From positions 1 to 28,809 of the forward strand of contig CAITQY010000248.1 in the NCBI GenBank assembly GCA_903894655.1: DNA of 28,809 nt. The letters run 5' to 3'. The notes beneath the pieces are model-generated. The model had not been told where the DNA came from, did no database searches, and worked only from the letters and a program-made list of their open reading frames with translations. The stretch is from an uncultured Gemmatimonadota bacterium. GTDB taxonomy: Bacteria > Gemmatimonadota > Gemmatimonadetes > Gemmatimonadales > Gemmatimonadaceae. The position numbers and the translations under genes are program-made. Shown one piece after another: positions 14,932 through 23,823 of the stretch (positions are counted from its first letter, which is position 1; each line of letters begins with the position of its first letter).

Positions 14932-15627
14932 TTACACCGGAGAGCCGACGAGTGTGCCGATCAGCGCCGTGGAGAGCATAGCGATGGCCCCCCAGAACGT
15001 GACGCGTGCCGCACCGCGCCACAGCGACGCGCCACCGAGCTGCGCCGCGAGCATGCCCAGACCGCCCAACGCGATGATGGTGGAGCCGAACACGATCGGT
15101 GTGAGCGTGGCCGTGGGGGCGACGAAGACGAAGAGCACGGGCAGCCCGGCGCCCACAGCAAAGGCCGCGGCCGAGGACAGCGCCGCTTGGACGGGTCGCG
15201 CGCGTGTGAGGTCGTGAATGCCCAACTCATCGCGCGCGTGTGCGCCGAGCGCGTCGTGCGCGGTGAGTTGCACGGCCACTTGCGTGGCCAGCTCCGGGCT
15301 CAGTCCGCGCGACACATAAATGCCGGCCAGCTCCGCGAGTTCGTGCTCAGGTTGCGTGGCTAACTCCATCTGCTCGCGCGCGAGATCGGCCGTCTCGGTG
15401 TCGGACTGCGAGCTCACCGACACATACTCGCCCGCCGCCATCGACAACGCGCCGGCCACCAAGCCTGCCAGTGCCGCTACCACCACCGACGCTCGATCGG
15501 GCTGCGCGGCCGCAACGCCCACTACGAGACTGCTGGTCGAGATCAGTCCATCGTTCGCACCAAGGACCGCGGCGCGCAGCCAGCCGATGCTACTGCTCTT
15601 GTGCGTTTCCGAATGGATGGCGGACAT
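14932..15627 (-). CDS. VIT / CCC1 family membrane transporter (iron/manganese type)
   Basis: A 231-residue protein of the VIT1/Ccc1 (DUF125) family, which moves Fe2+ or Mn2+ across membranes. The N-terminal helix holds RAAVLGANDGLISTSSLVVG (about 18-37), and the second helix continues to MAAGEYVSVSSQSD (about 65-78). The central soluble segment (about 80-145) contains REQMELATQPEHELAEL and a downstream ARDELG; its Glu and Met residues sit where plant VIT1 binds metal in the cytoplasm. Three more membrane helices follow. ATG at 15627 is chosen because it gives the family's usual short N-terminus; the frame is open further upstream. It is the first gene of a two-gene unit with the rhomboid protease and is divergent from the histidine kinase. 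Confidence 0.93.
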   Translation of the reverse strand: MSAIHSETHKSSSIGWLRAAVLGANDGLISTSSLVVGVAAAQPDRASVVVAALAGLVAGALSMAAGEYVSVSSQSDTETADLAREQMELATQPEHELAELAGIYVSRGLSPELATQVAVQLTAHDALGAHARDELGIHDLTRARPVQAALSSAAAFAVGAGLPVLFVFVAPTATLTPIVFGSTIIALGGLGMLAAQLGGASLWRGAARVTFWGAIAMLSTALIGTLVGSPV

Positions 15628-15744
15628 GAACACACCGTAATGAGAGGAGTGGTGAGGACGGCGGTGTTCGCTGGCGCATCGACCCCCTCTACGGTAAGCT
15701 AACGAGTTCGCTTCAACGAAGACCATTCGTCCATTGCGCCCTGC

Positions 15745-17673
15745 ATGCCACCTCCCAGCGCTACCGCTTCAATTTACGCGCTTGCTCTCGAGAGTGGATG
15801 GCCTGTCGCGATCCTGATCGAACGGGTGGGCGGTGAGGTGGTGCTGGTCAATGACCGTTTTCGCGTCATGTTCGACCTTGAGGACACCGCCCTCGATGAT
15901 CCGTTGGGTGCTGCCGCTGCGACGTTTCATGAGCCCGACGTGTTTGTGGCGGGGCTTTCGTCGGAAGCGGTCCCACGCCGGGATCGGCTGCGTCAGCGCA
16001 GCGGTCGTACGATCGAACGGAAGGTGCGAGCGCTCTACGACGCCGATGTTCTGACCGGCTGGGTGTGGTCGTGCACCGACGTCACGGAGCAGCAGGAAGC
16101 GGCTGGCGCCGTCGCCCGCATGAGCGAGTTCCATCAACGCGTCCTCGATGCACTTCCGGCGCAGCTGGCCGTCTTCTCGCCGAGTGGCGTGTACGAATAC
16201 GTCACGCCCAGTGCGATTGCCGACCCCGATGTGCGCGAATGGATCGTCGGCAAGACCGACGAGCAGTATGGCGCGTTTCGTGGTTTGCCGACGGAGGTAT
16301 CGAAGCAGCGAACGCAATTGATCCGCGAAGTGGTCGAAAACGGACAATCCAAAACGTTCGAAGAATCCTTCTTAACCCGTGCCGGCGAACGACGGTACTT
16401 CCGACGCTTCCTGTCGCCGGTGTACGACACCGACGGGGAAATTCAGCATATCCTGGGCTACGGGCTCGACATCACCGAGCACCGCGTCACCGAAGAGCAG
16501 TTGCGCCATGCGCAAAAAATTGACGCCGTCGGGCGTCTTGCGGCCGGCGTGGCGCATGACTTCAACAATCTCCTCACGGTCATCGTGGGGTGCGGCGAAG
16601 GGCTGCGTGAGGAGATGGCTGCCGACGATGAACGGCAGCGGCTGGTTGAGGGCATTCTTGACGCGGGCGATCGCGCGACCGAGTTGACCAAGCAGCTGTT
16701 GTCATTCAGCAGGCGGGCGGTGGTGGAGCCGCAGGTGCTGAATCTGAACACCGTGGTCGAGACGACGCTGTCGATGCTGCGGCGTTTGCTCGGCGAGCAC
16801 ATCGTAATACGCTTGGCCTTGAGTTCAGAACCGGCTGCTGTCCGCGCTGACCTAGGACAGCTGAAGCAGGTATTGCTGAACCTGTCCGTCAACGCGCGGG
16901 ACGCGATGGCATCGGGAGGTACGCTGACCCTATCCACGCGTCAGCGCCGTATCGAGTTGCCCGTCGAGGTGGCCGCACTGGGGCTTCCGAGGGGCGAGTA
17001 CGTGGAGTTGAGCGTCGCCGACACCGGCACCGGCATAAGCGAAGAGGTCCGTGCGCATCTGTTCGAGCCGTTCTTCACCACCAAACCGGTTGGCAAGGGG
17101 ACCGGCCTCGGGCTGTCCATGGTGTACGGCATCGTCACGCAGGCCGGTGGACAGCTGCAGGTCGACAGCACGGTGGACGTCGGTTCCACCTTTTGCGTGT
17201 TGCTTCCCGCGGTGACTCAGGATGCCGCGCCGTCCCTCGGTGGTACGCACACGCCGTCGCTCAGCCCGTCAACGGGAAAAGAAACGCTGCTGCTGGTGGA
17301 AGATGAAGTCTCCGTGCGCACGTTCATCGACCGGACACTCTCCCGTCTCGGCTTCACCGTGCTCTGTGCGAGTTCCGGTCGCGAGGCCGTGCAGCTGGCG
17401 AATGAATTTCCGGGCGTCATCGATCTGATGATCGCTGACGTCATCATGCCCGACTTCGGTGGCCGCGAATTGCTCCGCGCGATCGAAGCGGCGAGGCCGC
17501 AGACACGCGTCATCTTTATTAGTGGATACTCCGCCGACAACACGGTGGTCGACGCGACGTCCCCGCGCCAGGCGTTCATGCAGAAGCCGTTCGGTATCGA
17601 CGCGTTGGCGGCGCAGGTGCGCACCTTGATCGACAGTACGACGAGTGGACCGGAGCAGCCACCTGTGGCCTAA
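15745..17673 (+). CDS. Soluble hybrid sensor histidine kinase with PAS domains and C-terminal receiver
   Basis: A 642-residue two-component protein. Two PAS-like regions lie at about 10-125 and 128-250; the second ends in ILGYGLDITEHR, a usual PAS-to-kinase joint. The dimerisation helix carries the phospho-acceptor His271 in GVAHDFNNLLTVI. The ATPase domain shows the N box (NLSVNARDAM), G1 (DTGTGIS), F box (FEPFFTT) and G2 (GTGLGLSMVYG). The C-terminal receiver (about 515-635) has LLLVEDE, phosphorylatable Asp565 in MIADVIMPDFGG, and FMQKPFG with the conserved Lys-Pro. No membrane segment is visible, so it probably senses an internal signal, perhaps redox or a small ligand. No partner regulator is adjacent. 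Its stop overlaps that of the convergent FAD oxidoreductase gene. Confidence 0.95.
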   Translation: MPPPSATASIYALALESGWPVAILIERVGGEVVLVNDRFRVMFDLEDTALDDPLGAAAATFHEPDVFVAGLSSEAVPRRDRLRQRSGRTIERKVRALYDADVLTGWVWSCTDVTEQQEAAGAVARMSEFHQRVLDALPAQLAVFSPSGVYEYVTPSAIADPDVREWIVGKTDEQYGAFRGLPTEVSKQRTQLIREVVENGQSKTFEESFLTRAGERRYFRRFLSPVYDTDGEIQHILGYGLDITEHRVTEEQLRHAQKIDAVGRLAAGVAHDFNNLLTVIVGCGEGLREEMAADDERQRLVEGILDAGDRATELTKQLLSFSRRAVVEPQVLNLNTVVETTLSMLRRLLGEHIVIRLALSSEPAAVRADLGQLKQVLLNLSVNARDAMASGGTLTLSTRQRRIELPVEVAALGLPRGEYVELSVADTGTGISEEVRAHLFEPFFTTKPVGKGTGLGLSMVYGIVTQAGGQLQVDSTVDVGSTFCVLLPAVTQDAAPSLGGTHTPSLSPSTGKETLLLVEDEVSVRTFIDRTLSRLGFTVLCASSGREAVQLANEFPGVIDLMIADVIMPDFGGRELLRAIEAARPQTRVIFISGYSADNTVVDATSPRQAFMQKPFGIDALAAQVRTLIDSTTSGPEQPPVA

Positions 17674-18860
17674 ATGATGTTTCGCTCGAGCAGCGGTGCG
17701 TTGTCAGACAGGCGTTCAAGGTGCAGTGGCGAAAGATCGAGCGACTGATACCCGCCGGTAGCGATCAACTCCGCCATCCCGAGCCCCACGGCCGGTGCTT
17801 GCTGCAACCCATGTCCCGAGAAACCCGCGGCCACGAACACGTTGTCGGTGCCAGGAAGGCGACCGACCAGTCCGTTCTGATCGAACGTGTTGTACTCGTA
17901 GTACCCCGCCCACGCGCCGGTCACCCGCAGGGCGTCGAACTGTGGCACGCGTTCGGCCAACCTTGGCCAGAGCCACTCGTCGAAAAGGCCGCGATCCACT
18001 TGCTCGAGCGGCACATCGTCGAGATCCGCGCTGCGCGGAGGCGAGCCGCAAAGGAACTGGCCCGTGTTGCCGTCGGGGCGGAACCAGAATCCACTCGGGT
18101 CGATCACCAGCGGGCATCCGGGGAGTGGCCCACTGGCTTGCAACGCAAACACGTCGCGCTTGCGGGCGCGGACGGGCAAGTCGACACCAAGAGCGGCCGC
18201 CAGCGGCGACGACCAGGCGCCCGCCGCAATAACAACGGCATCGGCCGCGATACGTTCGCCCTGTTGCGTGATCACCGATCGCACCGCGCCAGCGTGCGTG
18301 TCAAAATCGACGGCCTCGGCTTCCACAAAGCGTGCGCCCTGGGCGATGGCGTGCTGTCGGAACGCCTGCAGTGCGGAGTAGCCGTCGAACCAGCCTTCAC
18401 CGCTCATCGGCGAGGACAGCCCCAGCGAGCCCACGGCGATCTGCTCGGTGGAGAGCCAGGGAAAACGTTCACCAAGCTCCGCCGGCGACAGCAAGGCGAC
18501 CACCGCCCCGCACCGCGTCTGCAGCGCCTGATTCTCCGTGAGCACCTGGGCGCCGGCGTCGGTGGCGAGATACAGGTAGCCGGGCTCCACGAGTCCGATA
18601 TTGGGGCGATCGTTGCCCACCGCCAGCAGACGGCCAATCTCGCGATAGAACGCCAAGCTCTGTTGCGAGATCCGGATATTGATCTCGGTGGAGAACTGCT
18701 GCCGGATGGCGCACACTGACAGGGCGCTCGATGCCCTGGCATACGATGCATCGCGCTCGAGCACGGTGGCCTGAATGCCGAAGCGCGACCCCAGGAACGA
18801 CGCGGTGGCGGCGCCCATCACGCCACCACCGATGATCACGACTTTGGTCGAAGGGTCCAT
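17670..18860 (-). CDS. FAD-dependent oxidoreductase of the D-amino-acid-oxidase (DAO) superfamily
   Basis: A 396-residue flavoenzyme. The dinucleotide-binding motif is at the N-terminus (KVVIIGGGVMGAATASFLGS, residues about 6-25), followed by VLERD, the acidic end of the second strand. The block SALSVCAIRQQFSTEIN (about 46-62) resembles the FOXRED1/sarcosine-oxidase-like branch, and the C-terminal AAGFSGHGLQQAPAVG contacts FAD. It should oxidise an amine or amino acid at its C-N bond; which substrate is not readable. ATG at 18860 gives the standard start; ATG at 18890 would add ten residues. It is divergent from the D-aminoacylase-like amidohydrolase (85 bases between starts), which makes D-amino acids or N-substituted amino acids attractive substrates. 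The last four bases overlap the end of the convergent kinase gene. Confidence 0.9.
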   Translation of the reverse strand: MDPSTKVVIIGGGVMGAATASFLGSRFGIQATVLERDASYARASSALSVCAIRQQFSTEINIRISQQSLAFYREIGRLLAVGNDRPNIGLVEPGYLYLATDAGAQVLTENQALQTRCGAVVALLSPAELGERFPWLSTEQIAVGSLGLSSPMSGEGWFDGYSALQAFRQHAIAQGARFVEAEAVDFDTHAGAVRSVITQQGERIAADAVVIAAGAWSSPLAAALGVDLPVRARKRDVFALQASGPLPGCPLVIDPSGFWFRPDGNTGQFLCGSPPRSADLDDVPLEQVDRGLFDEWLWPRLAERVPQFDALRVTGAWAGYYEYNTFDQNGLVGRLPGTDNVFVAAGFSGHGLQQAPAVGLGMAELIATGGYQSLDLSPLHLERLSDNAPLLERNII

Positions 18861-18945
18861 CTGCCGGTTCCGCAAAACGTCTGAAGACATAGAATCCCAA
18901 GATGCTGCCGGATCATTCCGCTGAACAGGTCCACTCCTCCCCATC

Positions 18946-20529
18946 ATGACCCTCTTCTCACCCGTCCGTCGTGCCGGCGTGCTCGGTGCGTTCCTCGCGG
19001 CCTTGCCACTCGGCGCTGCATTACATGCGCAAGGCGCGGTGGACGTGCTCATTACCGGCGCGATGGTGTACGATGGCACCGGCGCACCCGGACGCATCAG
19101 CAATGTCGGCATTCGCGGCGACCGTATTGCGTTCGTGGGCGCGATCCCGAGCGGCACCACCGCCGTGCGTCGCATCGATGCCACGGGGCTGATCGTGTCG
19201 CCGGGGTTCATCGATCCGCATACGCACGCGTATGAAGGGCTGCCGCGCTTGAACGCCGAGCGGCGCTTGAGCGCGTCGTCGTTGATGCAGGGTGTGACTA
19301 CTGTGACGATCGGCCCCGACGGGCGTGGACCGTTCGATGTGAAGCGCGTGCTGGACGAATCCGAGAAGCTGGGGCTTGGCACCAATGCCTATGCCACGGT
19401 GGGCTTCGGCACCGTGCGCGCCCACGTGATGGGCGCGTCGTCGGCACCAGCGACCACGGTGCAAATCGACTCTATGCGTGCGCTGATTACGAAGGCCATG
19501 CGCGAAGGGGCGCTCGGCGTGGGCTCGGGGTTGTTCTACGCCCCGCAAAGCTACGCCAGCACCGACGAAGCGATCGCCGTGATCTCGGCGGCGAAACCGT
19601 TCGGCGGTGTATACGACACGCATCAGCGCGATGAGTCGAGCTACACCATTGGCCTGCTGGCGTCGGTGCGCGAAACGATCCGCATTGGCTGTGAATCAGG
19701 CCTTACGGCGAACGTGGGACACATCAAGACGCTCGGCGTGGATGTGTGGGGGAAGGCCGACAGTGTGCTGGGCATTATGCGCGAGGCGCGCGCGAAGGGC
19801 TGCGTGGTGACGGCCGATCAGTATCCGTGGACGGCCAGCGGCACCGGATTGAGTGCGGCGTTGGTGCCGCGCTGGGCGCAGGCCGGCGGCAACGATTCGC
19901 TGAAGCTGCGCATAGCCGACGCGGCCCTTCGCACGAAGATGCTGGTGGAAATGCGCGACAACCTGCGTCGTCGCGGTGGCGACAGCACGCTGCTGCTCAC
20001 CGGTGGCAGTGCCGCGGCCAAGTCATATATCGGCAAGACACTCAAGCAGGCGGCGGCGGAGCGGAAGATGCCGGCGGTGGAGACGGCGTTGGCGATGATC
20101 AACGAAGGGCTCGACATGAGCGTGGCGTCGTTCAACATGACCGAAGCCGACATCGAGACCTTTATGAAAGATCCATTCGTGATGACGAGCTCCGATGGGT
20201 CAGGTGGGCACCCACGTCTGTATGGCACGTACCCTCGCAAGATTCGTCGTTACGTGCTCGACAAGCCGGTGATCACGATGGAGCGGATGGTGCGGGCGTC
20301 GTCGGGGCAGGTGGCCGAGACGTATCGCATTCCCGATCGTGGCGTGCTACGGGCCGGTGCGTTCGCCGATGTGATCGTGTTCGATCCGAAGACGATTCGC
20401 GACGACGCGACCTATGTGGAGCCGACTAAGCTGTCCACGGGCATGGTGTGGGTGTTCGTGAACGGACAGGCGGCGGTGCAGGAGCGGAAGATGGCGAACG
20501 TGTTGGCGGGGCGGGCGTTGCGTCGCTGA
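18946..20529 (+). CDS. Exported amidohydrolase, N-acyl-D-amino-acid deacylase (D-aminoacylase) type
   Basis: A 527-residue metal-dependent hydrolase. Residues 1-28 are a signal peptide ending LHA before QG, so it acts outside the cytoplasm. The amidohydrolase barrel begins with VDVLITGAMVYDGTG and reaches the first metal ligands His92 and His94 in GFIDPHTHA. Further ligand candidates are the His of VYDTHQRDE, the His of VGHIKTLG and the Asp of MTSSDGSGGHP (about residue 423), which is followed by RLYGTYPRKIRRYV, a strong D-aminoacylase signature. The C-terminal beta sandwich closes with GAFADVIVFDPKTI. The reaction expected is release of an amino acid from an N-acyl-D-amino acid or related amide. 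It is divergent from the FAD oxidase and lies upstream of the SusC/SusD pair on the same strand. Confidence 0.92.
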   Translation: MTLFSPVRRAGVLGAFLAALPLGAALHAQGAVDVLITGAMVYDGTGAPGRISNVGIRGDRIAFVGAIPSGTTAVRRIDATGLIVSPGFIDPHTHAYEGLPRLNAERRLSASSLMQGVTTVTIGPDGRGPFDVKRVLDESEKLGLGTNAYATVGFGTVRAHVMGASSAPATTVQIDSMRALITKAMREGALGVGSGLFYAPQSYASTDEAIAVISAAKPFGGVYDTHQRDESSYTIGLLASVRETIRIGCESGLTANVGHIKTLGVDVWGKADSVLGIMREARAKGCVVTADQYPWTASGTGLSAALVPRWAQAGGNDSLKLRIADAALRTKMLVEMRDNLRRRGGDSTLLLTGGSAAAKSYIGKTLKQAAAERKMPAVETALAMINEGLDMSVASFNMTEADIETFMKDPFVMTSSDGSGGHPRLYGTYPRKIRRYVLDKPVITMERMVRASSGQVAETYRIPDRGVLRAGAFADVIVFDPKTIRDDATYVEPTKLSTGMVWVFVNGQAAVQERKMANVLAGRALRR

Positions 20530-20568
20530 GTGTGTCGCGATTGGTGTTCCGGTTCAGCCCGTAGCGAG

Positions 20569-20608
20569 CGACAAGCGGCGTGAGCTAATATTTCCTCAGC
20601 GCTTGTCG
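20569..20608 (+). promoter_or_regulatory. Inverted repeat in the SusC upstream region
   Basis: Perfect 9-bp arms cgacaagcg (20569-20577) and cgcttgtcg (20600-20608) enclose a 22-base AT-richer loop that itself contains tgag/ctca arms. It sits 40 bases after the amidohydrolase stop and 57 bases before the SusC start. It could be a terminator for the upstream gene, a 5' leader hairpin of SusC or an operator; there is no T-run after it. Confidence 0.5.
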
Positions 20609-20656
20609 TACCGTTCGTAGTACGTCCAATTTTGCCTAGTTCCGCACGCTTCTTTC

Positions 20657-20662
20657 GGAGGA
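20657..20662 (+). promoter_or_regulatory. Ribosome binding site of the SusC gene
   Basis: ggagga ends three bases before ATG at 20666. It is the strongest Shine-Dalgarno sequence in the window, where most first genes of transcripts have none, and it fixes the SusC start. Confidence 0.75.
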
Positions 20663-20665
20663 AAG

Positions 20666-23600
20666 ATGGTCCCTCGCTTCGCCGCGCCGCTTGTGCTCGC
20701 GGCTTCACTCGTGTTCGGCCTCGCCGGCACTCAGGCTCTCCAGGCACAGGACGCGGCTCCCGGTCGCGTCGCTGGTGTTGCGTCCGACTCGGCGTCGGGA
20801 CAGCCGCTGCAAGCGGTGCAGCTGTTCCTGTCGCGCGGCACCATTCGACTCGAGGCGCGCACCAATGCTGAGGGTCGCTACACCTTCCCAACGGTTTCGG
20901 CGGGCACCTACGGCCTTGAGGCCATTCGCCTCGGCTATCGCCGTGTAGTGCGCGTCGGCATTGTCGTGGCTTCCGGTGGCACGCTGACATACGACGTCAA
21001 GATGACAGCCGCCGCACTCAATCTGCAGGCGATGGTCACCACGGGCGTCGTGGACCCCGCTTCTGGCACGCGCGTGCCGTTCTCGGTAGGTCGCGTGAGT
21101 GCGGAAGATGCGCCCGTGCCGGCGTCGAACGCCCTCGAGACCATTCAGGGCAAGATCGCCGGCGTGAGCGTGATTCCGACGGGACAGGCCGGTAGCGGCA
21201 CGAATATCCAGCTGCGCACCCCGACCTCGATCAGCAAGAGTACGTCACCGCTGGTGGTGGTGGATGGCGTGATCCAGTCGGCGTCGTTCGACGCCGCCAG
21301 TGCCGATCTCCAGTCGATGGATATCGAGAGCGTGGAAGTGGTGAAAGGCGCCGCCGCCGCGTCGCTGTATGGCTCGCGCGCGGCCTCGGGTGTGATTCAG
21401 ATCCGCACCCGCCGTGGGACGGGCCTCGCGGAAGGCACCACGAAGTTCACGATCCGCACTGAGTATGGAAACAACGAGCTTGGTCGCAAGGTGAACTGGG
21501 CGCAGCAGCATTCCTTCCTGTCGAACGAGCAGGGGGAGTTTTTGAATGCGGCGGGGCAGGTGGTATCCCGTGAGCTGCGTGTGCCGGATCCCATCTACGC
21601 GCGCTTTCAGGACAACCCCTTCAAGGCGGGTACGTTCTACGACCAAGTGGATCGCTTCTTCAATCCCGGCGACTTCACCCGCAACTCGCTGAACATCGCG
21701 CAGAATGGTGGCAAGACGAATTGGTTCTTTTCTTATGTGAACCAGAAAGAAGACGGCGTGGTCCTGAACAGCGGCCGCTACGATCAGAACGACTTTCGGC
21801 TCAACCTCGATCATCGTCCGCGCAGCGACCTCAGCATCGGTGTGAGCGCGTACCACAGCCGCTCCACGCGACTGAACCTGTATGATGACACGTTCTTCGA
21901 CCTGATCAATCAGGCGCCAGACGTCGACCTGCGTCAGCGTGATCCCGACGGCACGCCGTTCATCTTCCAGCCCGACTTCGAGGGACGCGAAGAGAACCCG
22001 CTGTACGTGCTGTCCACCGAAAAGCGCAATCGGAATCGCGCCCGCACGCAGGGCGCCATGGAAGCGCGCTATACGCCCCGGTCGTGGCTCACGGTCGACG
22101 GCAATTTGTCGTACGATCGCTCCGACCGCTCCACCGACTTCTTCCTCGATCAGGGTGTGAAGACGGAAGGCTTCGGCAACGGTGGCCCGGGCGAAATCTC
22201 GCGCTTCAACGGCATCACCAACGCGCTCAACGCGTCGATGTCGGCCAACCTGCTCAAGCGTGTCGGCAGTTTCACGCTGCGCAGCACGGTGCGTGGTCTG
22301 ATGGAACGCGAGACGAACGATCTCGTGAACGCGAGCGGTCAGATCTTCTCGACACCGGGCGTGAACAGCCTGAACAACGCCACGGTTCGCTTTGTGAATT
22401 CCACGAGCGAGACGATCCGGACCAACTCGTTCTTCGTGAGTGGTGCTGCCGACTATCGGGGGAAGCTCATCATCGATGGGCTCGCCCGCATGGATGGTAG
22501 CTCCCTGTTCGGTCCGGAAGAGCAGGAGAACTGGTATTACCGCGGTTCCGCCGCCTATCGCATCTCGGAAGAAGGCTGGTTCCCGCTCAAGAACATCTTC
22601 AACGAGTTCAAGCTGCGCGCGTCGCAGGGTACGGCCGGTGGTCGCCCCGACTTCAACGACCAGTACGAGACCTTCAACTTCATTGAAGGCGGCGGTCTGG
22701 TGAAGCAGAACCTCGGCAACAAGTTCCTGAAGCCCGAGTACTCGAAGGAGACCGAACTCGGTATCGACGCCATCGTGAAGAATCGGTACTCGATTCAGCT
22801 GTCGTACGCGCGTCAGACCACCTCCGATCAGCTCTTGCTGATTCCGTTGGCCGGCTACTTCGGCTACGCCAATCAGTGGCAGAACGCGGGCACGGTCACG
22901 GGTAACACCTACGAAGCGACCCTCGAAGCGCAGATCGTGCGCAAGCCCACGTTCACGTGGCGGGCCGGCCTGGTCGCCGATCGGTCGCGCAACAAGATCA
23001 CCGAGTTCAACCGCCCGTGCTTCACCACCGCCACGGTGGGCTTCCGCTGCGCCGGTGAGACGCTCGGCAACATGTACGGTTTCCGTTTCATCGGCGACGC
23101 GTCCGAGCTGCCGGCGGACGCGCAGTCGCGCGCGAGCGAGTTTGCGCGCAACGACGAAGGACTGCTCGTGTACGTCGGTGCCGGCAACGTCTACACCGAT
23201 GGTGAGACCAAGCGCCTGTGGGGCACGCCGGCAGTGACGATCGGCAGCCAGTCGTATCAGTGGGGCATGCCGGTTCGTGCGCTTGACTCGACGGGCAACG
23301 CGGCCGTGACCCGCATCGGCGACGGCAACCCGGACTTCCGCTTCGGCGTGTCCAATACCATCGGCTGGCGTGGCGTGCAGCTGTTCATGCTGTGGGACGC
23401 ACAGGTTGGCGGCGACGTCTACAACTCTACGAACCAGCGCATGTACCAGTACCAGCGCAGCCGTGATGTGGATCAGGCGGGCAAGGCGCAGGAGCTCAAG
23501 AAGCCCATCGAGTACTATGTGTCGCTCTATTCAGCCGCCGATCCGACGAGCTACTTCGTGGAAGATGCGAGCTTCGTGAAGCTGCGTGAGTTGTCGCTCA

Positions 23601-23806
23601 AGTACCGTTTGCCGAGCAGCTTCTCGCGTGCGTTGGCGCGCTTGGGTGCCGAGCAGGCCTCGGTGTCGCTGATCGGCCGCAACTTGGTGACGCTCACGCG
23701 CTACAAGGGGTACGACCCCGAAGTCGGCAGTGTGCTCAGTCGCGTCGACAGCTTCTCGTATCCGCGCTATCGCACGTTGACGGGCAGCTTCGAAATCACC
23801 TTTTGA
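20666..23806 (+). CDS. SusC/RagA family TonB-linked outer-membrane transporter
   Basis: A 1046-residue outer-membrane receptor that imports oligomeric nutrients using TonB energy together with a SusD-type lipoprotein. Signal peptide about 1-28 (LQAQ before DAAP). Residues about 33-113 form a carboxypeptidase-regulatory-like beta sandwich (GVASDSASGQPLQAVQLFL, ending YDVKMT). The plug domain (about 130-250) includes ALETIQGKIAGVSV and the SusC signature DIESVEVVKGAAAASLYGSR followed by ASGVIQIRTRRG. The rest is a beta barrel rich in alternating aromatic strands, with the C-terminal strand YPRYRTLTGSFEITF ending in Phe as the BAM insertion signal expects. No clear TonB box was recognised. The SusD gene follows 17 bases after the stop. 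No glycoside hydrolase is nearby, so the cargo need not be a glycan. Confidence 0.95.
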   Translation: MVPRFAAPLVLAASLVFGLAGTQALQAQDAAPGRVAGVASDSASGQPLQAVQLFLSRGTIRLEARTNAEGRYTFPTVSAGTYGLEAIRLGYRRVVRVGIVVASGGTLTYDVKMTAAALNLQAMVTTGVVDPASGTRVPFSVGRVSAEDAPVPASNALETIQGKIAGVSVIPTGQAGSGTNIQLRTPTSISKSTSPLVVVDGVIQSASFDAASADLQSMDIESVEVVKGAAAASLYGSRAASGVIQIRTRRGTGLAEGTTKFTIRTEYGNNELGRKVNWAQQHSFLSNEQGEFLNAAGQVVSRELRVPDPIYARFQDNPFKAGTFYDQVDRFFNPGDFTRNSLNIAQNGGKTNWFFSYVNQKEDGVVLNSGRYDQNDFRLNLDHRPRSDLSIGVSAYHSRSTRLNLYDDTFFDLINQAPDVDLRQRDPDGTPFIFQPDFEGREENPLYVLSTEKRNRNRARTQGAMEARYTPRSWLTVDGNLSYDRSDRSTDFFLDQGVKTEGFGNGGPGEISRFNGITNALNASMSANLLKRVGSFTLRSTVRGLMERETNDLVNASGQIFSTPGVNSLNNATVRFVNSTSETIRTNSFFVSGAADYRGKLIIDGLARMDGSSLFGPEEQENWYYRGSAAYRISEEGWFPLKNIFNEFKLRASQGTAGGRPDFNDQYETFNFIEGGGLVKQNLGNKFLKPEYSKETELGIDAIVKNRYSIQLSYARQTTSDQLLLIPLAGYFGYANQWQNAGTVTGNTYEATLEAQIVRKPTFTWRAGLVADRSRNKITEFNRPCFTTATVGFRCAGETLGNMYGFRFIGDASELPADAQSRASEFARNDEGLLVYVGAGNVYTDGETKRLWGTPAVTIGSQSYQWGMPVRALDSTGNAAVTRIGDGNPDFRFGVSNTIGWRGVQLFMLWDAQVGGDVYNSTNQRMYQYQRSRDVDQAGKAQELKKPIEYYVSLYSAADPTSYFVEDASFVKLRELSLKYRLPSSFSRALARLGAEQASVSLIGRNLVTLTRYKGYDPEVGSVLSRVDSFSYPRYRTLTGSFEITF

Positions 23807-23823
23807 TCGGCGAGCCTCAACTC

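Noticed and set aside
17721..18719. 332-codon open frame antisense to the FAD oxidoreductase
   Set aside because: No domain resemblance, and the minus-strand gene is clearly coding.
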